A stretch of DNA of 64,000 nt, taken from positions 6,324,001 to 6,388,000 of the forward strand of contig NZ_CP092497.1 in NCBI RefSeq assembly GCF_022479115.1, written 5' to 3'. Positions 48,294-58,148 of this stretch are shown in pieces. Origin of the DNA: Amycolatopsis sp. EV170708-02-1. GTDB taxonomy: Bacteria; Actinomycetota; Actinomycetes; Mycobacteriales; Pseudonocardiaceae. The position numbers and the translations under genes were made by a program. The number at the start of each line of letters is the position of its first letter. The stretch's first letter is position 1. The notes below the pieces were generated by a model, which had not been told where the DNA came from, ran no database searches, and was given only the letters and a program-made list of their open reading frames with translations.

Positions 48294-49433
48294 TCAGGTC
48301 TTGGCGGCCCTTCTTCGCCACCCTGCGTCACTCCTTTCCGCGAAGCCCTCGAGTTCCAGTTCGGGGAGCAGGGAGCGAACGCGCTCGACCGGGATGCCGG
48401 ACTCGGCGGCCAGCCGTTCCTCGGGTCTCGCCGACCGCTCGGACAACGCGTCGTGCACTCGCAGCGCCTCCGGACCGAGCCGATCGGTGCGGCGGCGCGG
48501 TTTCGACGGATCCGCTCCCGGCGCCCCCAACCGTCCGGCGGTCTCGAGGATCTCGTCGACCGAGGTCACCAGCGTGGCCTCGCCTTCGCGGATCAGCGCG
48601 TGGCAGCCGGCGGACATCCCTGACGACACCGGCCCCGGCACGGCCATCACGACCTTGCCCAGGGCTCCGGCCGTGCTCGCGGTGTTCCGCGCGCCGCTGC
48701 GCCTGCCCGCTTCGACCACGACGGTCCCTTCCGTGAGCGCCGCGATGAGCCTGTTCCGCACGAGGAACCGATGCCTCGCGGGCGACGTGCCCGGCGGGTA
48801 TTCGCTGACCACCGCGCCGACCTTGCCGATGTTGCGCAGCAAGGTCGCGTGCTGCGCCGGGTACCCGACGTCGGCTCCGCAGCCGAGAAGGGCGACCGTC
48901 GTCCCGCCCGCGCTCAGCGCGCCCCGGTGGGCCGCGGCGTCGATGCCGTACGCCGCTCCCGAGAACACCGGGATCCCGCGGCTCGCGAGGTGATACCCCA
49001 GCTCGGCCGCGTTGTGCTCGCCGTACCCGGTCGCAGCGCGGGCGCCGACGATCGCGATCGCCTGGTCGACCGCTTCATCGAGCTTGGCCGGGCCGCGGAC
49101 CCACAGTGCCAGCGGAGGTGCCACACCGGGAACGCCCCTGCTCTGCGCCACGGCCAGCGAAAGCAACGGCCAAGCGGGCCATTCGCCGTCTTCCGGGATG
49201 ACGAGCCTGGTCTCGTCCGCCGCGGCCCGCTCCAGATCCCGCTCGGCGTAGTCGTGCGCCCGCCGGGCGGCTGTCTCGTCGCGCACCTTCGGTGGGCAAT
49301 CGGCACGCCGAACCCGTTCCGCGGCGACGACAGGGCCGACTTCGCCCACGAAGCCGGCCAAAGCGGGTGCCGGAGGCTCGGCCACACGCAGGAGATACGA
49401 CCGCGCGACACGTTCGGCTTCGAGTTCACTCAT
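48294..49433 (-). CDS. dprA: DNA-processing protein DprA
   Basis: A 379-aa protein that loads RecA on incoming single-stranded DNA. The Rossmann-like domain shows IAIVGARAATGYGEHNAAELGYHLA, SGAAYGIDAAAHRGAL, GVGYP-like GADVGYPAQH, and FLVRNRLIAALTEGTVVVEAGRRSGA. A C-terminal winged helix (about 310-370) follows. Its ATG overlaps the comM stop as ATGA. Natural competence in this organism is not implied by the gene alone. Confidence 0.95.
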   Translation of the reverse strand: MSELEAERVARSYLLRVAEPPAPALAGFVGEVGPVVAAERVRRADCPPKVRDETAARRAHDYAERDLERAAADETRLVIPEDGEWPAWPLLSLAVAQSRGVPGVAPPLALWVRGPAKLDEAVDQAIAIVGARAATGYGEHNAAELGYHLASRGIPVFSGAAYGIDAAAHRGALSAGGTTVALLGCGADVGYPAQHATLLRNIGKVGAVVSEYPPGTSPARHRFLVRNRLIAALTEGTVVVEAGRRSGARNTASTAGALGKVVMAVPGPVSSGMSAGCHALIREGEATLVTSVDEILETAGRLGAPGADPSKPRRRTDRLGPEALRVHDALSERSARPEERLAAESGIPVERVRSLLPELELEGFAERSDAGWRRRAAKT

Positions 49434-50940
49434 CCGGATGACCTCTCCCGGAAGTTGAGGGCAGCCGCGACCTCGTCCGCCTCCGGTTTGTCGGCCCCCT
49501 TCAAATCGGCGAGCGTCCAAGCGATGCGAAGGCAGCGGTCGGCGCCGCGCGCGGTGATCGCGCCTCTGTCCAGCGCACGGTCCAGCAGGGCCGTGACCTG
49601 CGACGGCAGGGCGAACTCACGGCGCAGAGCGGGGCCAGGCACTTCCGCGTTCGTGAGCCAGCCCTGCTCCGCCCAGCGCTTCCCGGCCCGCTCGCGTGCC
49701 TCCAGCACTCGCTCCCGGACGGCCGCCGACGCCTCGGGCGGCTCGCTCAGGTGCGCGCTGAGCGCGGACAGCGGACGCAGCCGAACCCGCAGATCCACCC
49801 GATCGAGTAATGGCCCGGACAGCCGGCCCAAGTAGCGCCTTCGCACGGTCGCCGAGCAGGTGCAGTCGGCGTCCTTCGTCGGGGCGCAAGGGCAGGGGTT
49901 GGTCGCCATCACCAGCTGGAACCGTGCCGGGTACCGCACGGCGCCCTTGACCCTCGCGATCCGCACTTCGCCCTCTTCGAGCACCGTGCGCAGCGACTCC
50001 AGCCGCTCCGGACCGAACTCGCACACCTCGTCGAGGAACAGGATTCCCCGGTGCGCGCGGCTGATCGCCCCGGGGACCGCCAGGCCGCTTCCGCCGCCGA
50101 TCAGGGCGGGCACGCTGATCGAATGATGCGGCGCGACGAACGGGGGCACGGTGACCAGCGGTTCGGTGCGGGAGAGCGAACCGTCGATCGAATGCACCGC
50201 TGTCACCTGCAACGACTCTTCGGCGGTCAGCCTGGGAAGCAGGCCGGGAAGCCGTTTCGCGAGCAGTGTCTTGCCCACCCCGGGCGGGCCGGTCATGAGC
50301 AGGTGATGCCCGCCGGCCGCGGCCACCTCCAGCGCCCATCGCGCTTCCGGCTGCCCCACCACGTCGGCGAGGTCCGGTACCCGGGGCGGCTCCTGGACGA
50401 CCGACGGCTCGGGGCGGGTGAGTTCCCCTTCGCCCTTGAGCCAGTCCACGAATTCGCTCAGCCTCGCTACCCCACCGACCTCCAGTCCGTCCACGAGTGC
50501 GGCTTCGTACAGCGATTCGGCGGGGACGACGGCCCGCCGGTACCCGGCGTTGCGCGCCGCCAGCAGCCCCGGCAGGACCCGCGGACCGCCCTTACCCGGC
50601 CGTCGAGGGCGAGCTCACCGAGCAGCACGGTGTTCAGCAGCTTCGTGGCCGGGACCGAGCCGGTGGCGGCCAGGACCGCCGCCGCGATCCCCAGGTCGTA
50701 ACCGGACCCCACCTTCGGCAGATTCGCCGGTGACAGACCGAGGATCACCCTCTCGTCCGGCCAGGTCCGCCCGGAATTGCGCACGGCCGAACGGACCCTG
50801 TCCTTGGCCTCTTTCAGTCCGGTGTCGGGAAGGCCGACCATCGTCACCTTCGGCGATCCACCGCCGATGTCGGCCTCGATCTCGATCATCCTGCCGTCGA
50901 CGCCGAGCAGCGCCACGGACCAGGCCTTCGCCAGCGCCAT
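49430..50940 (-). CDS. comM: ComM/YifB-type AAA+ ATPase (Mg-chelatase-like), frameshifted
   Basis: A helicase-like ATPase linked to branch migration during DNA uptake and recombination. From ATG 50940 the N-terminal Lon-like domain runs through GLSPANLPKVGSGYDLGIA to LDGRVRAVRG, then leaves frame. The other frame, entered at VLPGLLAARNAGYRRAVVP, carries Walker A (TGPPGVGKTLLAK), Walker B (GILFLDEVCEF) and the C-terminal lid. One missing base in the CCC run 50578-50580 (GGG in the gene) explains it; the repaired protein is 503 aa, the normal size. Coupled to dprA and directly abutting yraN. Confidence 0.9.
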
Positions 50941-51327
50941 TCAGAACGCCGCCTTGATATGCCGCACCCGGGGCGGGATGCCGGGCGGGGCGACGATCGC
51001 GATGATGTCGTAGCGGACCGGGCACCAGCGGAGCATGAACTTGCGCTGCCACTGGTACGCGAGACGACGGATGCGATCCGCCTTGTCCGGGGTGACCGCC
51101 TCGGCCGGCGTACCGAAGTCCAGCCCCGTCCTCGTCTTCACCTCGCAGAAGACGAGCCGTTTGGTGTCCGTCGCTATGAGATCCAGTTCGCCGTCACGGC
51201 AACGCCAGTTGCGGCTCAGGACGACATAGCCCGTCTTCTCCAGATGCCGGACCGCGAGGTCCTCTCCCCAGCGGCCCAGCTCGATCCGTGGTGTCCCGGC
51301 GGGCCGCTGTTCGGCAGTGCTCGTCAT
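50941..51327 (-). CDS. yraN: UPF0102 (YraN) nuclease-fold protein
   Basis: A 128-aa protein with a PD-(D/E)XK-like core: GRWGEDLAVRHLEKTGYVVLSRNWR, then DGELDLIATDTKRLVFCEVKTRT with the Asp and Glu-x-Lys positions. The biochemical role is not settled; it is often beside comM-dprA and suspected in DNA processing. Its stop abuts the comM ATG with no gap. Confidence 0.93.
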   Translation of the reverse strand: MTSTAEQRPAGTPRIELGRWGEDLAVRHLEKTGYVVLSRNWRCRDGELDLIATDTKRLVFCEVKTRTGLDFGTPAEAVTPDKADRIRRLAYQWQRKFMLRWCPVRYDIIAIVAPPGIPPRVRHIKAAF

Positions 51328-51414
51328 CTCGATCCCCCTCAGCGATCGTCACGGTGTGTGTGCGATCAACGCTGCCAGGGTGAACGGGTGGCGGACAGGG
51401 GCGATTCGGCCGCC

Positions 51415-51423
51415 TGTGGACAA
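51415..51423 (-). promoter_or_regulatory. Single DnaA-box match upstream of yraN
   Basis: TGTGGACAA is the reverse complement of TTGTCCACA and lies about 90 bases before the yraN start. A single 9-mer match can occur by chance, so this is weak alone; it is noted because of the pair at 44997-45024. Confidence 0.3.
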
Positions 51424-51508
51424 CTGGGGTGTTGTGGATGGTTCGGCCGTGACGGGAGCTCGCCGGCCGGGATCGTCGGTGGGCTGTGCTATGCGCCCCG
51501 GACAAGTA

Positions 51509-51562
51509 CGGAGAAGGCCCCCTTCACGGCGCTGGACGCCATGTGAAGGGGGCCTTCTCCGT
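51509..51562. terminator. Perfect 20-bp hairpin after the DUF2469 gene
   Basis: Arms 51509-51528 and 51543-51562 are exact complements built on GAAGGCCCCCTTC; the loop itself can close a small GGCG/CGCC stem. It lies about 10 bases beyond the DUF2469 stop on the minus strand and closes the rnhB-DUF2469 unit. Confidence 0.85.
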
Positions 51563-51572
51563 GCTCAGGGGG

Positions 51573-51896
51573 TCAGCCGGAGAACGGTCCGTCTTCCGGC
51601 AGCCGGAGATCCGGTTTGTCGAGCTCCTCGACGTTGACGTCCTTGAACGTGATGACCCGGACGTGCTTGACGAACCGGGCGGGCCGGTACATGTCCCAGA
51701 CCCACGCGTCGGACATGCGGACCTCGAAGTACACCTCACCGCCGCCGTCGCGCACCTGCACGTCGACGGCGTTGGCCAGATAGAACCGCCGCTCGGTCTC
51801 CACCACGTACGAGAACTGGCCGACTATGTCGCGATACTCGCGGTAAAGCGAGAGCTCCATCTCGGTCTCGTACTTCTCGAGATCCTCTGCGCTCAT
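51573..51896 (-). CDS. DUF2469 family protein
   Basis: A 107-aa protein conserved through actinobacteria downstream of rnhB. It shows the family pattern [56 protein letters not shown]. It is acidic and soluble. Function unknown. The first codon overlaps the rnhB stop region (rnhB ends at 51893), implying coupled translation. Confidence 0.93.
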   Translation of the reverse strand: MSAEDLEKYETEMELSLYREYRDIVGQFSYVVETERRFYLANAVDVQVRDGGGEVYFEVRMSDAWVWDMYRPARFVKHVRVITFKDVNVEELDKPDLRLPEDGPFSG

Positions 51897-52726
51897 GAAA
51901 TCCGCGCCCCTCCTCGCGATTTTGCTGCTGTTCCAGCGGCGGAGCGTTCATTGTTACCCACGTACGGGCCGAGGGCACGTATCGGCACGCTCGGGTTTTC
52001 CAGCGCCGCGACGGTGAGCACGACCGGGTGAGGCGGCCGCACCCGGTGCGCGGCGGCCGCGGTGGCCACGTTGGCGTACGACCAGCGATGGACCGGACTC
52101 GGACCGTGAGTGTTCAGCGCGGCGCTGTGGTCGGTGGTGCTGTACCCCTTGTGCACGTCGAAACCGTAGTGCGGGTGGACGTCGTGCAGGTCGCTCATGA
52201 TCCGGTCCCGGGTGACCTTCGCCAGCACGGAAGCCGCCGCCACGCACGCGACCGCCTTGTCCCCCTTGATCACCGGGACACTCGGGGCGGGCAGCCCGGA
52301 CACACGGAATCCGTCGGTCAGGACGTAGCCGGGCGTGTTCCGCAACGCCGAGACGGCACGCCGCATGCCTTCGAGGTTCATGACGTGGATGCCGAACAGG
52401 TCGACCTCGGCCGCGGGGATGACGATGACCGAGTAGTCGACGGCGCGCTGGACGACCCGGTCGTACACGCGGTCGCGTGCCTTGGCCGTGAGCACCTTCG
52501 AATCGGTGAGCTCGGGCAGGCGTGCGGCGTCGCCGGGACGCAGGACGCAGGCGGCCACGACGAGCGGTCCGGCGCAAGCACCGCGCCCCGCCTCGTCGAC
52601 TCCGGCGACGGGCCCGAGGCCCCGCCGGTCCAGCGCACCCTGCAAACCCCAGAAGAGGTCGCCACGCACCACTGCCCGCGGCGGCCGAAGCGGCTCGGCC
52701 GGTGTGAGCGGTACAGGAACTCTCAA
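51893..52726 (-). CDS. rnhB: Ribonuclease HII
   Basis: A 277-aa enzyme that nicks at ribonucleotides in DNA and removes RNA from hybrids. [15 protein letters not shown] holds the first catalytic pair, D44 and E45. [12 protein letters not shown] and [14 protein letters not shown] are further signatures, with the remaining Asp residues in VIKGDKAV and nearby segments. TTG 52726 is chosen because GGAGG and TAAGG precede it just after the lepB stop. The C-terminal 40 residues beyond RPPHPV are an actinobacterial extension. Confidence 0.94.
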   Translation of the reverse strand: MRVPVPLTPAEPLRPPRAVVRGDLFWGLQGALDRRGLGPVAGVDEAGRGACAGPLVVAACVLRPGDAARLPELTDSKVLTAKARDRVYDRVVQRAVDYSVIVIPAAEVDLFGIHVMNLEGMRRAVSALRNTPGYVLTDGFRVSGLPAPSVPVIKGDKAVACVAAASVLAKVTRDRIMSDLHDVHPHYGFDVHKGYSTTDHSAALNTHGPSPVHRWSYANVATAAAAHRVRPPHPVVLTVAALENPSVPIRALGPYVGNNERSAAGTAAKSRGGARIS

Positions 52727-52730
52727 GGCC

Positions 52731-53660
52731 TTACCGCCTCCGGTCGACCGCCTTGCGCACTCCGGCCGACATCCGCCTGCCGAGGAAGAGCACGGGCCAC
52801 GCCGCGGCGATACCGACTCCCAAGGGGAGCCCCTGCTGCCAAGCCGGGGCGCCGAGCGCCAGCGGCTGAGCGTTCGCCTGCGGGTTGTGGTCCGAAACGC
52901 CACCCCAGCGGCCGGGCGGGAGCACGATGACCCGTGCCTTGCCGATGATGTTGTCCACCGGGACTGCGCCGTTGACCCCACCGCCACCCTGGATACGGGA
53001 GTCGCTGGAGTTGTTGCGGTTGTCGCCCATCACCCAGACGTAGCCGGCGGGCACCTTGACCGGCTCGAACGTCCGCTCGGTGGGGGCCATGCCCTCTTCC
53101 CAGTGGACGTACGGCTCGTCGAGTGCCTTGCCGTCGACGACGACGCGGTTGTTGTCGCAGCACTGGACCGTCTGGCCGCCGACCGCGATGATCCGCTTGA
53201 CGAAGTCGCGCTCGTCCGGTGGCGCGAACCCGATCAGGGAACCCAGCGTGCGGAATCCGGTGACGAAGATGTTGCTGGACTCCGGCGTGTCGATCTCGCC
53301 GACCCAGGCGGGCGGCCCCTTGAAGACCACCACGTCGCCCGGGCTGGGATCGGTGAAGTCGTACGTGATCCGGTCGACCAGGATGCGGTCGCCCGTGCAT
53401 CCCGAGCAGCCGTGCAAAGTGGTCTCCATCGACCCCGACGGGATCATGTAGACCTTGGCGAGGAACTGCTGGATCAAGATCGTCAGCACGAGCGCGACGA
53501 CGATCAGGATCGGCAGTTCCTTCCAGAACGACCGCTTCTTGTTGACCTTGCCGAATTTCTTGGAGCCGGATCGGCCCCGGCGGGAGGCCCGGGTGGGGCG
53601 CTCCTCTTCGGGGCGATCGGGCTCGTCTTCGGAGGTGTTCTGGGACACGGGTTCGACCAC
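52731..53660 (-). CDS. lepB: Signal peptidase I
   Basis: A 309-aa membrane serine protease that removes signal peptides from exported proteins. A charged cytoplasmic N-terminus (1-48) and one helix (about 50-68) precede the catalytic [10 protein letters not shown] (Ser 77) and [11 protein letters not shown] (Lys 155), then [15 protein letters not shown] second hydrophobic segment lies near the C-terminus (about 283-296). The cysteine pairs at 85/88 and in VQCCDNN are notable for an extracytoplasmic domain. Confidence 0.95.
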   Translation of the reverse strand: MVEPVSQNTSEDEPDRPEEERPTRASRRGRSGSKKFGKVNKKRSFWKELPILIVVALVLTILIQQFLAKVYMIPSGSMETTLHGCSGCTGDRILVDRITYDFTDPSPGDVVVFKGPPAWVGEIDTPESSNIFVTGFRTLGSLIGFAPPDERDFVKRIIAVGGQTVQCCDNNRVVVDGKALDEPYVHWEEGMAPTERTFEPVKVPAGYVWVMGDNRNNSSDSRIQGGGGVNGAVPVDNIIGKARVIVLPPGRWGGVSDHNPQANAQPLALGAPAWQQGLPLGVGIAAAWPVLFLGRRMSAGVRKAVDRRR

Positions 53661-53691
53661 GACGCCAGGTTACCTGTAACCGTGCGGCTAC

Positions 53692-54060
53692 CTACTTGGC
53701 GGAGGCCGTCTCGCGGTTTTCGCGGCGTTCCTTGATCTTGGCGGCCTTGCCGCGCAGCTCGCGGAGGTAGTACAGCTTCGCCCGGCGGACGTCGCCGCGC
53801 TTGAAGACCTCGACCTCGGCGATGTTCGGCGAGTGCACCGGGAAGGTGCGCTCCACGCCGATGCCGAACGACACCTTGCGGACCGTGAAGGTCTCGCGGA
53901 TGCCGCCGCCCTGGCGACGCAGCACGACGCCCTGGAAGATCTGGTTGCGCTCGCGGTTGCCCTCGATGACGCGGACGTGAACCTTGAGCGTGTCGCCCGG
54001 TCGGAAGTCCGGGATGTCGGAACGCAGTGACTGCGCGTCCAGCGCGTCCAGGGTGTTCAT
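53692..54060 (-). CDS. rplS: 50S ribosomal protein L19
   Basis: A 122-aa large-subunit protein at the 30S-50S interface. [27 protein letters not shown] and [21 protein letters not shown] are the signatures, with a basic tail. ATG 54060 ([12 protein letters not shown]) is the true start. It is preceded by 160 bases (54061-54220) after trmD that likely hold the L19 leader or promoter; no clear structure was assigned. Confidence 0.97.
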   Translation of the reverse strand: MNTLDALDAQSLRSDIPDFRPGDTLKVHVRVIEGNRERNQIFQGVVLRRQGGGIRETFTVRKVSFGIGVERTFPVHSPNIAEVEVFKRGDVRRAKLYYLRELRGKAAKIKERRENRETASAK

Positions 54061-54220
54061 CGGTGGTCCGTCCTCGTCTTCGTATGGCTTACGTGCAGCT
54101 TGGGCGCGCAGTGTCGGGCACTGCGACCTACCCGGGGGCTGATGGCGTTCCGGTGTACGGCGCCGGCTGCGAAGCCGCGCGTCCACTCACGCCAACCTGT
54201 CAAGTATTGCAGACCAGGTC

Positions 54221-54985
54221 TCAGGCGTTTGACCCGGCCTGGCCGGTGCCCTCGTCCAACCGTTCGAGGACCCCGAGATCGTGCTTGTCGAGACTACCCT
54301 CCGGCAGCAGGCCGATCAGTTCGGGCCTGCGCCGGGCGGTGCGTTCCAGCGCCTGGTCGCGGCGCCAGCGGTCGATCAGCGCGTGGTTTCCCGAGCGCAG
54401 GACGTCCGGTACGGCCAGCTCGCGCCAGACCTCCGGGCGGGTGTAGCTGGGGCCTTCGAGGAGGCCGTCGGAGAACGAGTCCTCCTCCGCGGAGCGGGCG
54501 TTGCCGAGGACTCCGGGCAGCAGCCGGACGACCGCCTCGACCATCACCAGCACCGCGGCCTCGCCGCCGACCAGCACGTAGTCGCCGATGGAGACCTCGT
54601 CGACGGGCATCCGCCGCGCGGCGTCGTCGATCACCCGCTGGTCGATGCCCTCGTAGCGGCCGCAGGCGAACACCAGGTGTTCCTCCGCGGCGTACTGGTG
54701 GGCCATGGCCTGGGTGAACGGCCGCCCGGCGGGGGTCGGGACCACGAGGCGGGTGTTCTCGCCGCAGACGTCGTCCAGGGCGGGGCCCCAGATCTGCGGT
54801 TTCATCACCATGCCGGGCCCGCCGCCGTACGGGGCGTCGTCGACGGCGCGGTGGACGTCGTGCGTCCAGTCCCGCAGGTCGTGGACGCCGACCTCGATGA
54901 GGCCGCGGTCGATCGCGCGCCCGAGCAGCGCGGCGCGGAGCGGGTCGAGGTATTCGGGGAAGATCGTGACGACGTCGAGGCGCAT
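54221..54985 (-). CDS. trmD: tRNA (guanine37-N1)-methyltransferase
   Basis: A 254-aa SPOUT methyltransferase that makes m1G37 and prevents +1 frameshifting. [13 protein letters not shown] starts the fold; [15 protein letters not shown] and the trefoil-knot segments [12 protein letters not shown] and [18 protein letters not shown] bind SAM. Complete. ATG overlaps the rimM stop (TGATG), so it is translated after rimM. Confidence 0.97.
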   Translation of the reverse strand: MRLDVVTIFPEYLDPLRAALLGRAIDRGLIEVGVHDLRDWTHDVHRAVDDAPYGGGPGMVMKPQIWGPALDDVCGENTRLVVPTPAGRPFTQAMAHQYAAEEHLVFACGRYEGIDQRVIDDAARRMPVDEVSIGDYVLVGGEAAVLVMVEAVVRLLPGVLGNARSAEEDSFSDGLLEGPSYTRPEVWRELAVPDVLRSGNHALIDRWRRDQALERTARRRPELIGLLPEGSLDKHDLGVLERLDEGTGQAGSNA

Positions 54986-55497
54986 CAGGCGTCCAGCAGG
55001 CCTTCCGGCGGGTCGAGGACCACGCGGCCGCCCGCGACGTCGACGGCGGGGACGATCGCCTTCACGAACGGCACCAGTACTTCACGTCCGTCGTGTTCGA
55101 TCGACAGGAGTTCCCCGGCCGGCGAATGCACGATTTCGAGCACCTTGCCGACGACGGTGCCGTCGGCGAGTTCGGCCCGGAGGCCTTCGAGTTCGTGGTC
55201 GTAGAACTCGTCGGGGTCTTCGGTCGGCGGCAGCGTCGAGGTGTCGGCGATCAGCAGCGCGCCGCGGAGGGTCTCCGCGACGTCCCTGGTCAGCACCTCT
55301 TCGAAACGCACCAGCAGCCGCCCGCTGTGTTCGCGGGCGGCTGCGATGGTGAGGTCTCTGCTGCTGCCGTCACGCAGCTTCGTCGTGACGGCCGAACCGA
55401 CCGCGAACCGCTGTTCCGGCGAGTCCGTGCGCACGTCCACCGCGAGTTCCCCGCGGATTCCGTGCGCCTTGGCGATCCGGCCGACTACGACGTCCAT
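54985..55497 (-). CDS. rimM: 16S rRNA processing protein RimM
   Basis: A 170-aa assembly factor for the 30S head that binds S19. The N-terminal barrel starts [20 protein letters not shown]. The C-terminal PRC domain has [11 protein letters not shown] and [27 protein letters not shown] 55497 is chosen over the longer frame, which overlaps the KH gene. Standard order with trmD and rpsP. Confidence 0.95.
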   Translation of the reverse strand: MDVVVGRIAKAHGIRGELAVDVRTDSPEQRFAVGSAVTTKLRDGSSRDLTIAAAREHSGRLLVRFEEVLTRDVAETLRGALLIADTSTLPPTEDPDEFYDHELEGLRAELADGTVVGKVLEIVHSPAGELLSIEHDGREVLVPFVKAIVPAVDVAGGRVVLDPPEGLLDA

Positions 55498-55513
55498 CCC
55501 GTTCAGTCCTTGG

Positions 55514-55753
55514 TCAGCGATCGGTGTCGACGACGTCCACGCGGACGCCGCGGCCACCGATGCCGCCCATGACGGTGCGCAGGGCGGTCGCGGTACGACC
55601 GCCCCGGCCGATCACCTTGCCGAGATCGTCGGGGTGCACGTGCACCTCGAGCGTGCGGCCACGGCGCGTGGTCAGCAGCTCGACCCGGACCTCGTCCGGG
55701 TTGTCGACGATCCCGCGCACCAGGTGCTCGAGGGAGTCAGCGAGGAAGCTCAC
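55514..55753 (-). CDS. KH-domain RNA-binding protein (YlqC/KhpA type)
   Basis: A 79-aa single KH domain protein. [24 protein letters not shown] holds the GxxG-type loop (GRGG). It pairs in other bacteria with KhpB/Jag to bind RNA and influence cell envelope growth. GTG 55753 overlaps the rpsP stop as GTGA. It sits in the usual place between rpsP and rimM. Confidence 0.95.
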   Translation of the reverse strand: MSFLADSLEHLVRGIVDNPDEVRVELLTTRRGRTLEVHVHPDDLGKVIGRGGRTATALRTVMGGIGGRGVRVDVVDTDR

Positions 55754-56196
55754 GCCTCGGCCTTGTCACCCTCGGCGGCTTCGGCCTTCTCGGCCTCGGC
55801 CTTCTTCGGGGCGGACTTCTTCTTCGGCGTGGTGGCCTCGGCGGAGGGCTCTTCGCCGGCGGCGGCGAGCGCGGCGTTGAAGAGGTCCTGCTTCGACGGC
55901 TTCGGCTCGGCGACCTTCAGGGTGCCCTCGGCGCCCGGCAGGCCCTTGAACTTCTGCCAGTCACCGGTGATCTCGAGGATGCGCTGGACCGGCTCGGTCG
56001 GCTGGGCGCCGACGGACAGCCAGTGCTGGGCGCGGTCGGAGTTCACCTCGATGAGGCTCGGCTCCTCCTTGGGGTGGTACTTGCCGATCGTCTCGATGGC
56101 CTTGCCATCACGGCGGGTGCGCGCGTCGGCGACGATGATGCGGTAGTACGGCGCACGGATCTTGCCGAGACGCTGCAGCTTGATCTTGACGGCCAC
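55750..56196 (-). CDS. rpsP: 30S ribosomal protein S16
   Basis: A 148-aa protein. The first 85 residues are S16 ([31 protein letters not shown] in outline, with KYHPKEEPS and [16 protein letters not shown]). The rest is an Ala/Glu/Lys-rich tail usual in actinobacteria. GTG 56196 has GAGGAG upstream. It is the first gene of the rpsP-KH-rimM-trmD set. Confidence 0.97.
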   Translation of the reverse strand: MAVKIKLQRLGKIRAPYYRIIVADARTRRDGKAIETIGKYHPKEEPSLIEVNSDRAQHWLSVGAQPTEPVQRILEITGDWQKFKGLPGAEGTLKVAEPKPSKQDLFNAALAAAGEEPSAEATTPKKKSAPKKAEAEKAEAAEGDKAEA

Positions 56197-56347
56197 GGGT
56201 GTGGGTACTCCTCAGTTCTCTCTGATGCATGTGGAAGGCGCACGCCAGCCGAGTGGGGACACGGCTGCGCACACCCGAAGGGTGAGCTCGGGCGCGGTGA
56301 GAGGGTCCGGCCAAAGCAGGCAAGCGAACATTCTGCCAGAGAGCTGT

Positions 56348-56386
56348 GTGCATGCATGCACGTGGGTTGCTTGCGTGCATGCACGC
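56348..56386. promoter_or_regulatory. Two 14-bp palindromes with TGCATGCA-type cores
   Basis: GTGCATGCATGCAC (56348-56361) and GCGTGCATGCACGC (56373-56386) are each perfect palindromes with centres 25 bases apart. They lie just beyond the CPBP stop and about 150 bases before rpsP. Operator for the rpsP operon, or tail structure for the CPBP message, are both possible. Confidence 0.5.
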
Positions 56387-56391
56387 GGCTG

Positions 56392-57210
56392 TCAGAACGC
56401 GGCTATCCCGAGCGAGGCGAGCAGGATCGTCACGGCCGGGAGGAAGTTGTTCACCTGATGGGCGACGACGCTGCCGAGCAGCCGCCCGGTGAACACCCTG
56501 GCCAGCCCGATCGGGATCGCGATCACCAGCAGCAACGTGGTGCGCAGCGGTTCGAGGTGGCTCGCCGCGAAAACCGCCGTGGAGACGAGGAACGCCGCGA
56601 TCCTCCCCCAGCGTTCGGTGCGCCAGGTCAGCCGCTCCACCGCGCCCCAGAGCAGGCCGCGATAGATGATCTCCTCGCAGATCGGCCCGACCAGCCACAG
56701 GTAGATGAACATGACGACGGCGGCCGAGACCGACATCCGCCGGTCCTCGACGAGCGCGGAGATCGCCGAGGTGGCGTTCTCGTTGCCGACGGCCTGCGTC
56801 CAGACGTAGGCGGCGAGCGACGTGAACCCGAGCCCGAGCAAGCCGAGTTTGAGCCCGACCTTGACGTCGGCCCAGCTCCAGCCGATCCTCAGGTCGGTGA
56901 ACGGGCCGTTGCCACGCAGCCGGGTGATCAGCAGCGCGACCCCGGCGGCGATCATCGTCGGCAGCATGGTGCCCAGCAGCACCATGCGCATCGGCAGGGG
57001 CTGGCCGGGCTGGACGTCGCCGAGCAGGACGCTGATGAACGCCGCCGACGCCAGCAGGACGGCCTCCACCAGGAGGAAGGCCCCGAATCCCCAGCGATGC
57101 GGCGGTGGCGTGTCGGGCGCGGCCACCTCACCTCCGGCAGTGACTTCTCGGGAGAGCTCGTCCGGCGGCGCCGCCTCGGGGATCGGCTCCCTGGGCTGAG
57201 ATACGGTCAC
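56392..57210 (-). CDS. CPBP-family intramembrane metalloprotease 1
   Basis: A 272-aa membrane protein with about eight helices. The family motifs are EEIIYRGLLWGAVER (motif 1, Glu-Glu and Arg), FAASHLEP (motif 2, His) and HQVNNF (motif 3, His/Asn). Members range from prenyl-protein processing-like proteases to bacteriocin self-protection. GTG 57210 has GGAGG upstream. It lies 57 bases downstream of a second CPBP gene. Confidence 0.92.
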   Translation of the reverse strand: MTVSQPREPIPEAAPPDELSREVTAGGEVAAPDTPPPHRWGFGAFLLVEAVLLASAAFISVLLGDVQPGQPLPMRMVLLGTMLPTMIAAGVALLITRLRGNGPFTDLRIGWSWADVKVGLKLGLLGLGFTSLAAYVWTQAVGNENATSAISALVEDRRMSVSAAVVMFIYLWLVGPICEEIIYRGLLWGAVERLTWRTERWGRIAAFLVSTAVFAASHLEPLRTTLLLVIAIPIGLARVFTGRLLGSVVAHQVNNFLPAVTILLASLGIAAF

Positions 57211-57267
57211 GCCGATCCTCCGGTGATCGTTCGGTTACTCAAAGACTCTAACCGCCTGGACCGGCGA

Positions 57268-58020
57268 TCACCGCGCCGCGAAGAGCAATACAGCCGGTGG
57301 GAGGTTGTTGGCCGCGTGCGCGATCACGGAAGCGCTCACCCGGCCGGACAGATAACGGGCGAGACCGATGGCGATGCCCTGGCCGAACAGCGCGATCGTG
57401 CGCGCGGCCTCGCCGTGCAGCTGGGCGAACACCAGCGCGGTGACCAGCAGGATCACCCACGAGGGCAGGCGATGGAAGCCCATGGCGTTCCACAGGGTGC
57501 CGCGGAAGAGCAGCTCTTCGGTGATCGGAGCGGCGAGGACGACGATGACCGCGGCCAGCACCAGCCAGATCGTGTCGCCTTCGGTGGTGCCCGACAGTTC
57601 GGTGATCGGGCCGGGCGAGACGTCGGAGAAGGTCCTGTCGTCGCTGTCGGTCCCGTAGACGGCGAGCAGGAGCAGGTTGAGCAGGTAGCCGGCGGCGAGC
57701 GCGGCGGCTCCGCAGGCGAGCCCGATCCGGACGTCGCGCCAGGTCGGTTTGAGCCCGAAATCCGTGCGAAGTCCTTGGCCCCACAGGCGTGAGCCCACCG
57801 CCGGGCCGAGTCCGAGCACGAGGGTCGGCAGGAACGCGAGGATCAGCAGCGGGCCGACGTCACGGAGTTCGAGCGGGTCGTAGCCGCCGAAGCGGCCCGA
57901 CATCAGGAAGCTCATGACGAGCGTGACGAGGTGGTATCCGGCGATTCCCGCGAAGAACGCTACGAATCCCCAGTGCGCTCCGAGCACCAGACGCTCGCGA
58001 GCCTGCCCGTCGTCCACCAC
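57268..58020 (-). CDS. CPBP-family intramembrane metalloprotease 2
   Basis: A 250-aa paralogue-like membrane protein with EELLFRGTLWNAMG, FAQLHGEA and AHAANNL at the three motif positions. The same topology as its downstream neighbour suggests an old tandem duplication, though overall identity by eye is modest. Substrate unknown. Probably co-transcribed with the downstream CPBP gene. Confidence 0.92.
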   Translation of the reverse strand: MVDDGQARERLVLGAHWGFVAFFAGIAGYHLVTLVMSFLMSGRFGGYDPLELRDVGPLLILAFLPTLVLGLGPAVGSRLWGQGLRTDFGLKPTWRDVRIGLACGAAALAAGYLLNLLLLAVYGTDSDDRTFSDVSPGPITELSGTTEGDTIWLVLAAVIVVLAAPITEELLFRGTLWNAMGFHRLPSWVILLVTALVFAQLHGEAARTIALFGQGIAIGLARYLSGRVSASVIAHAANNLPPAVLLFAAR

Positions 58021-58069
58021 GCCTCCACGCTAGGTACCGCTCCTGTCACGGATGGAGTCGGGTCAGGGA

Positions 58070-58148
58070 GCTGAAGGACGCTTTCCCCGCATGTGATGGG
58101 GGTAAAGGGCCCTTCACCTCGTGAGATGCGGGGAAAGTCCCCTTCAGC
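58070..58148. terminator. Large compound hairpin after the amidohydrolase gene
   Basis: Outer arms 58070-58092 and 58126-58148 pair except for a 3-base internal mismatch. The loop holds a second palindrome centred on AAAGGGCCCTT. The right arm ends on the first base of the amidohydrolase stop codon (58148-58150). The GAAGG/CCTTC blocks match the hairpin family at 3584, 26910 and 51509. Confidence 0.8.
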
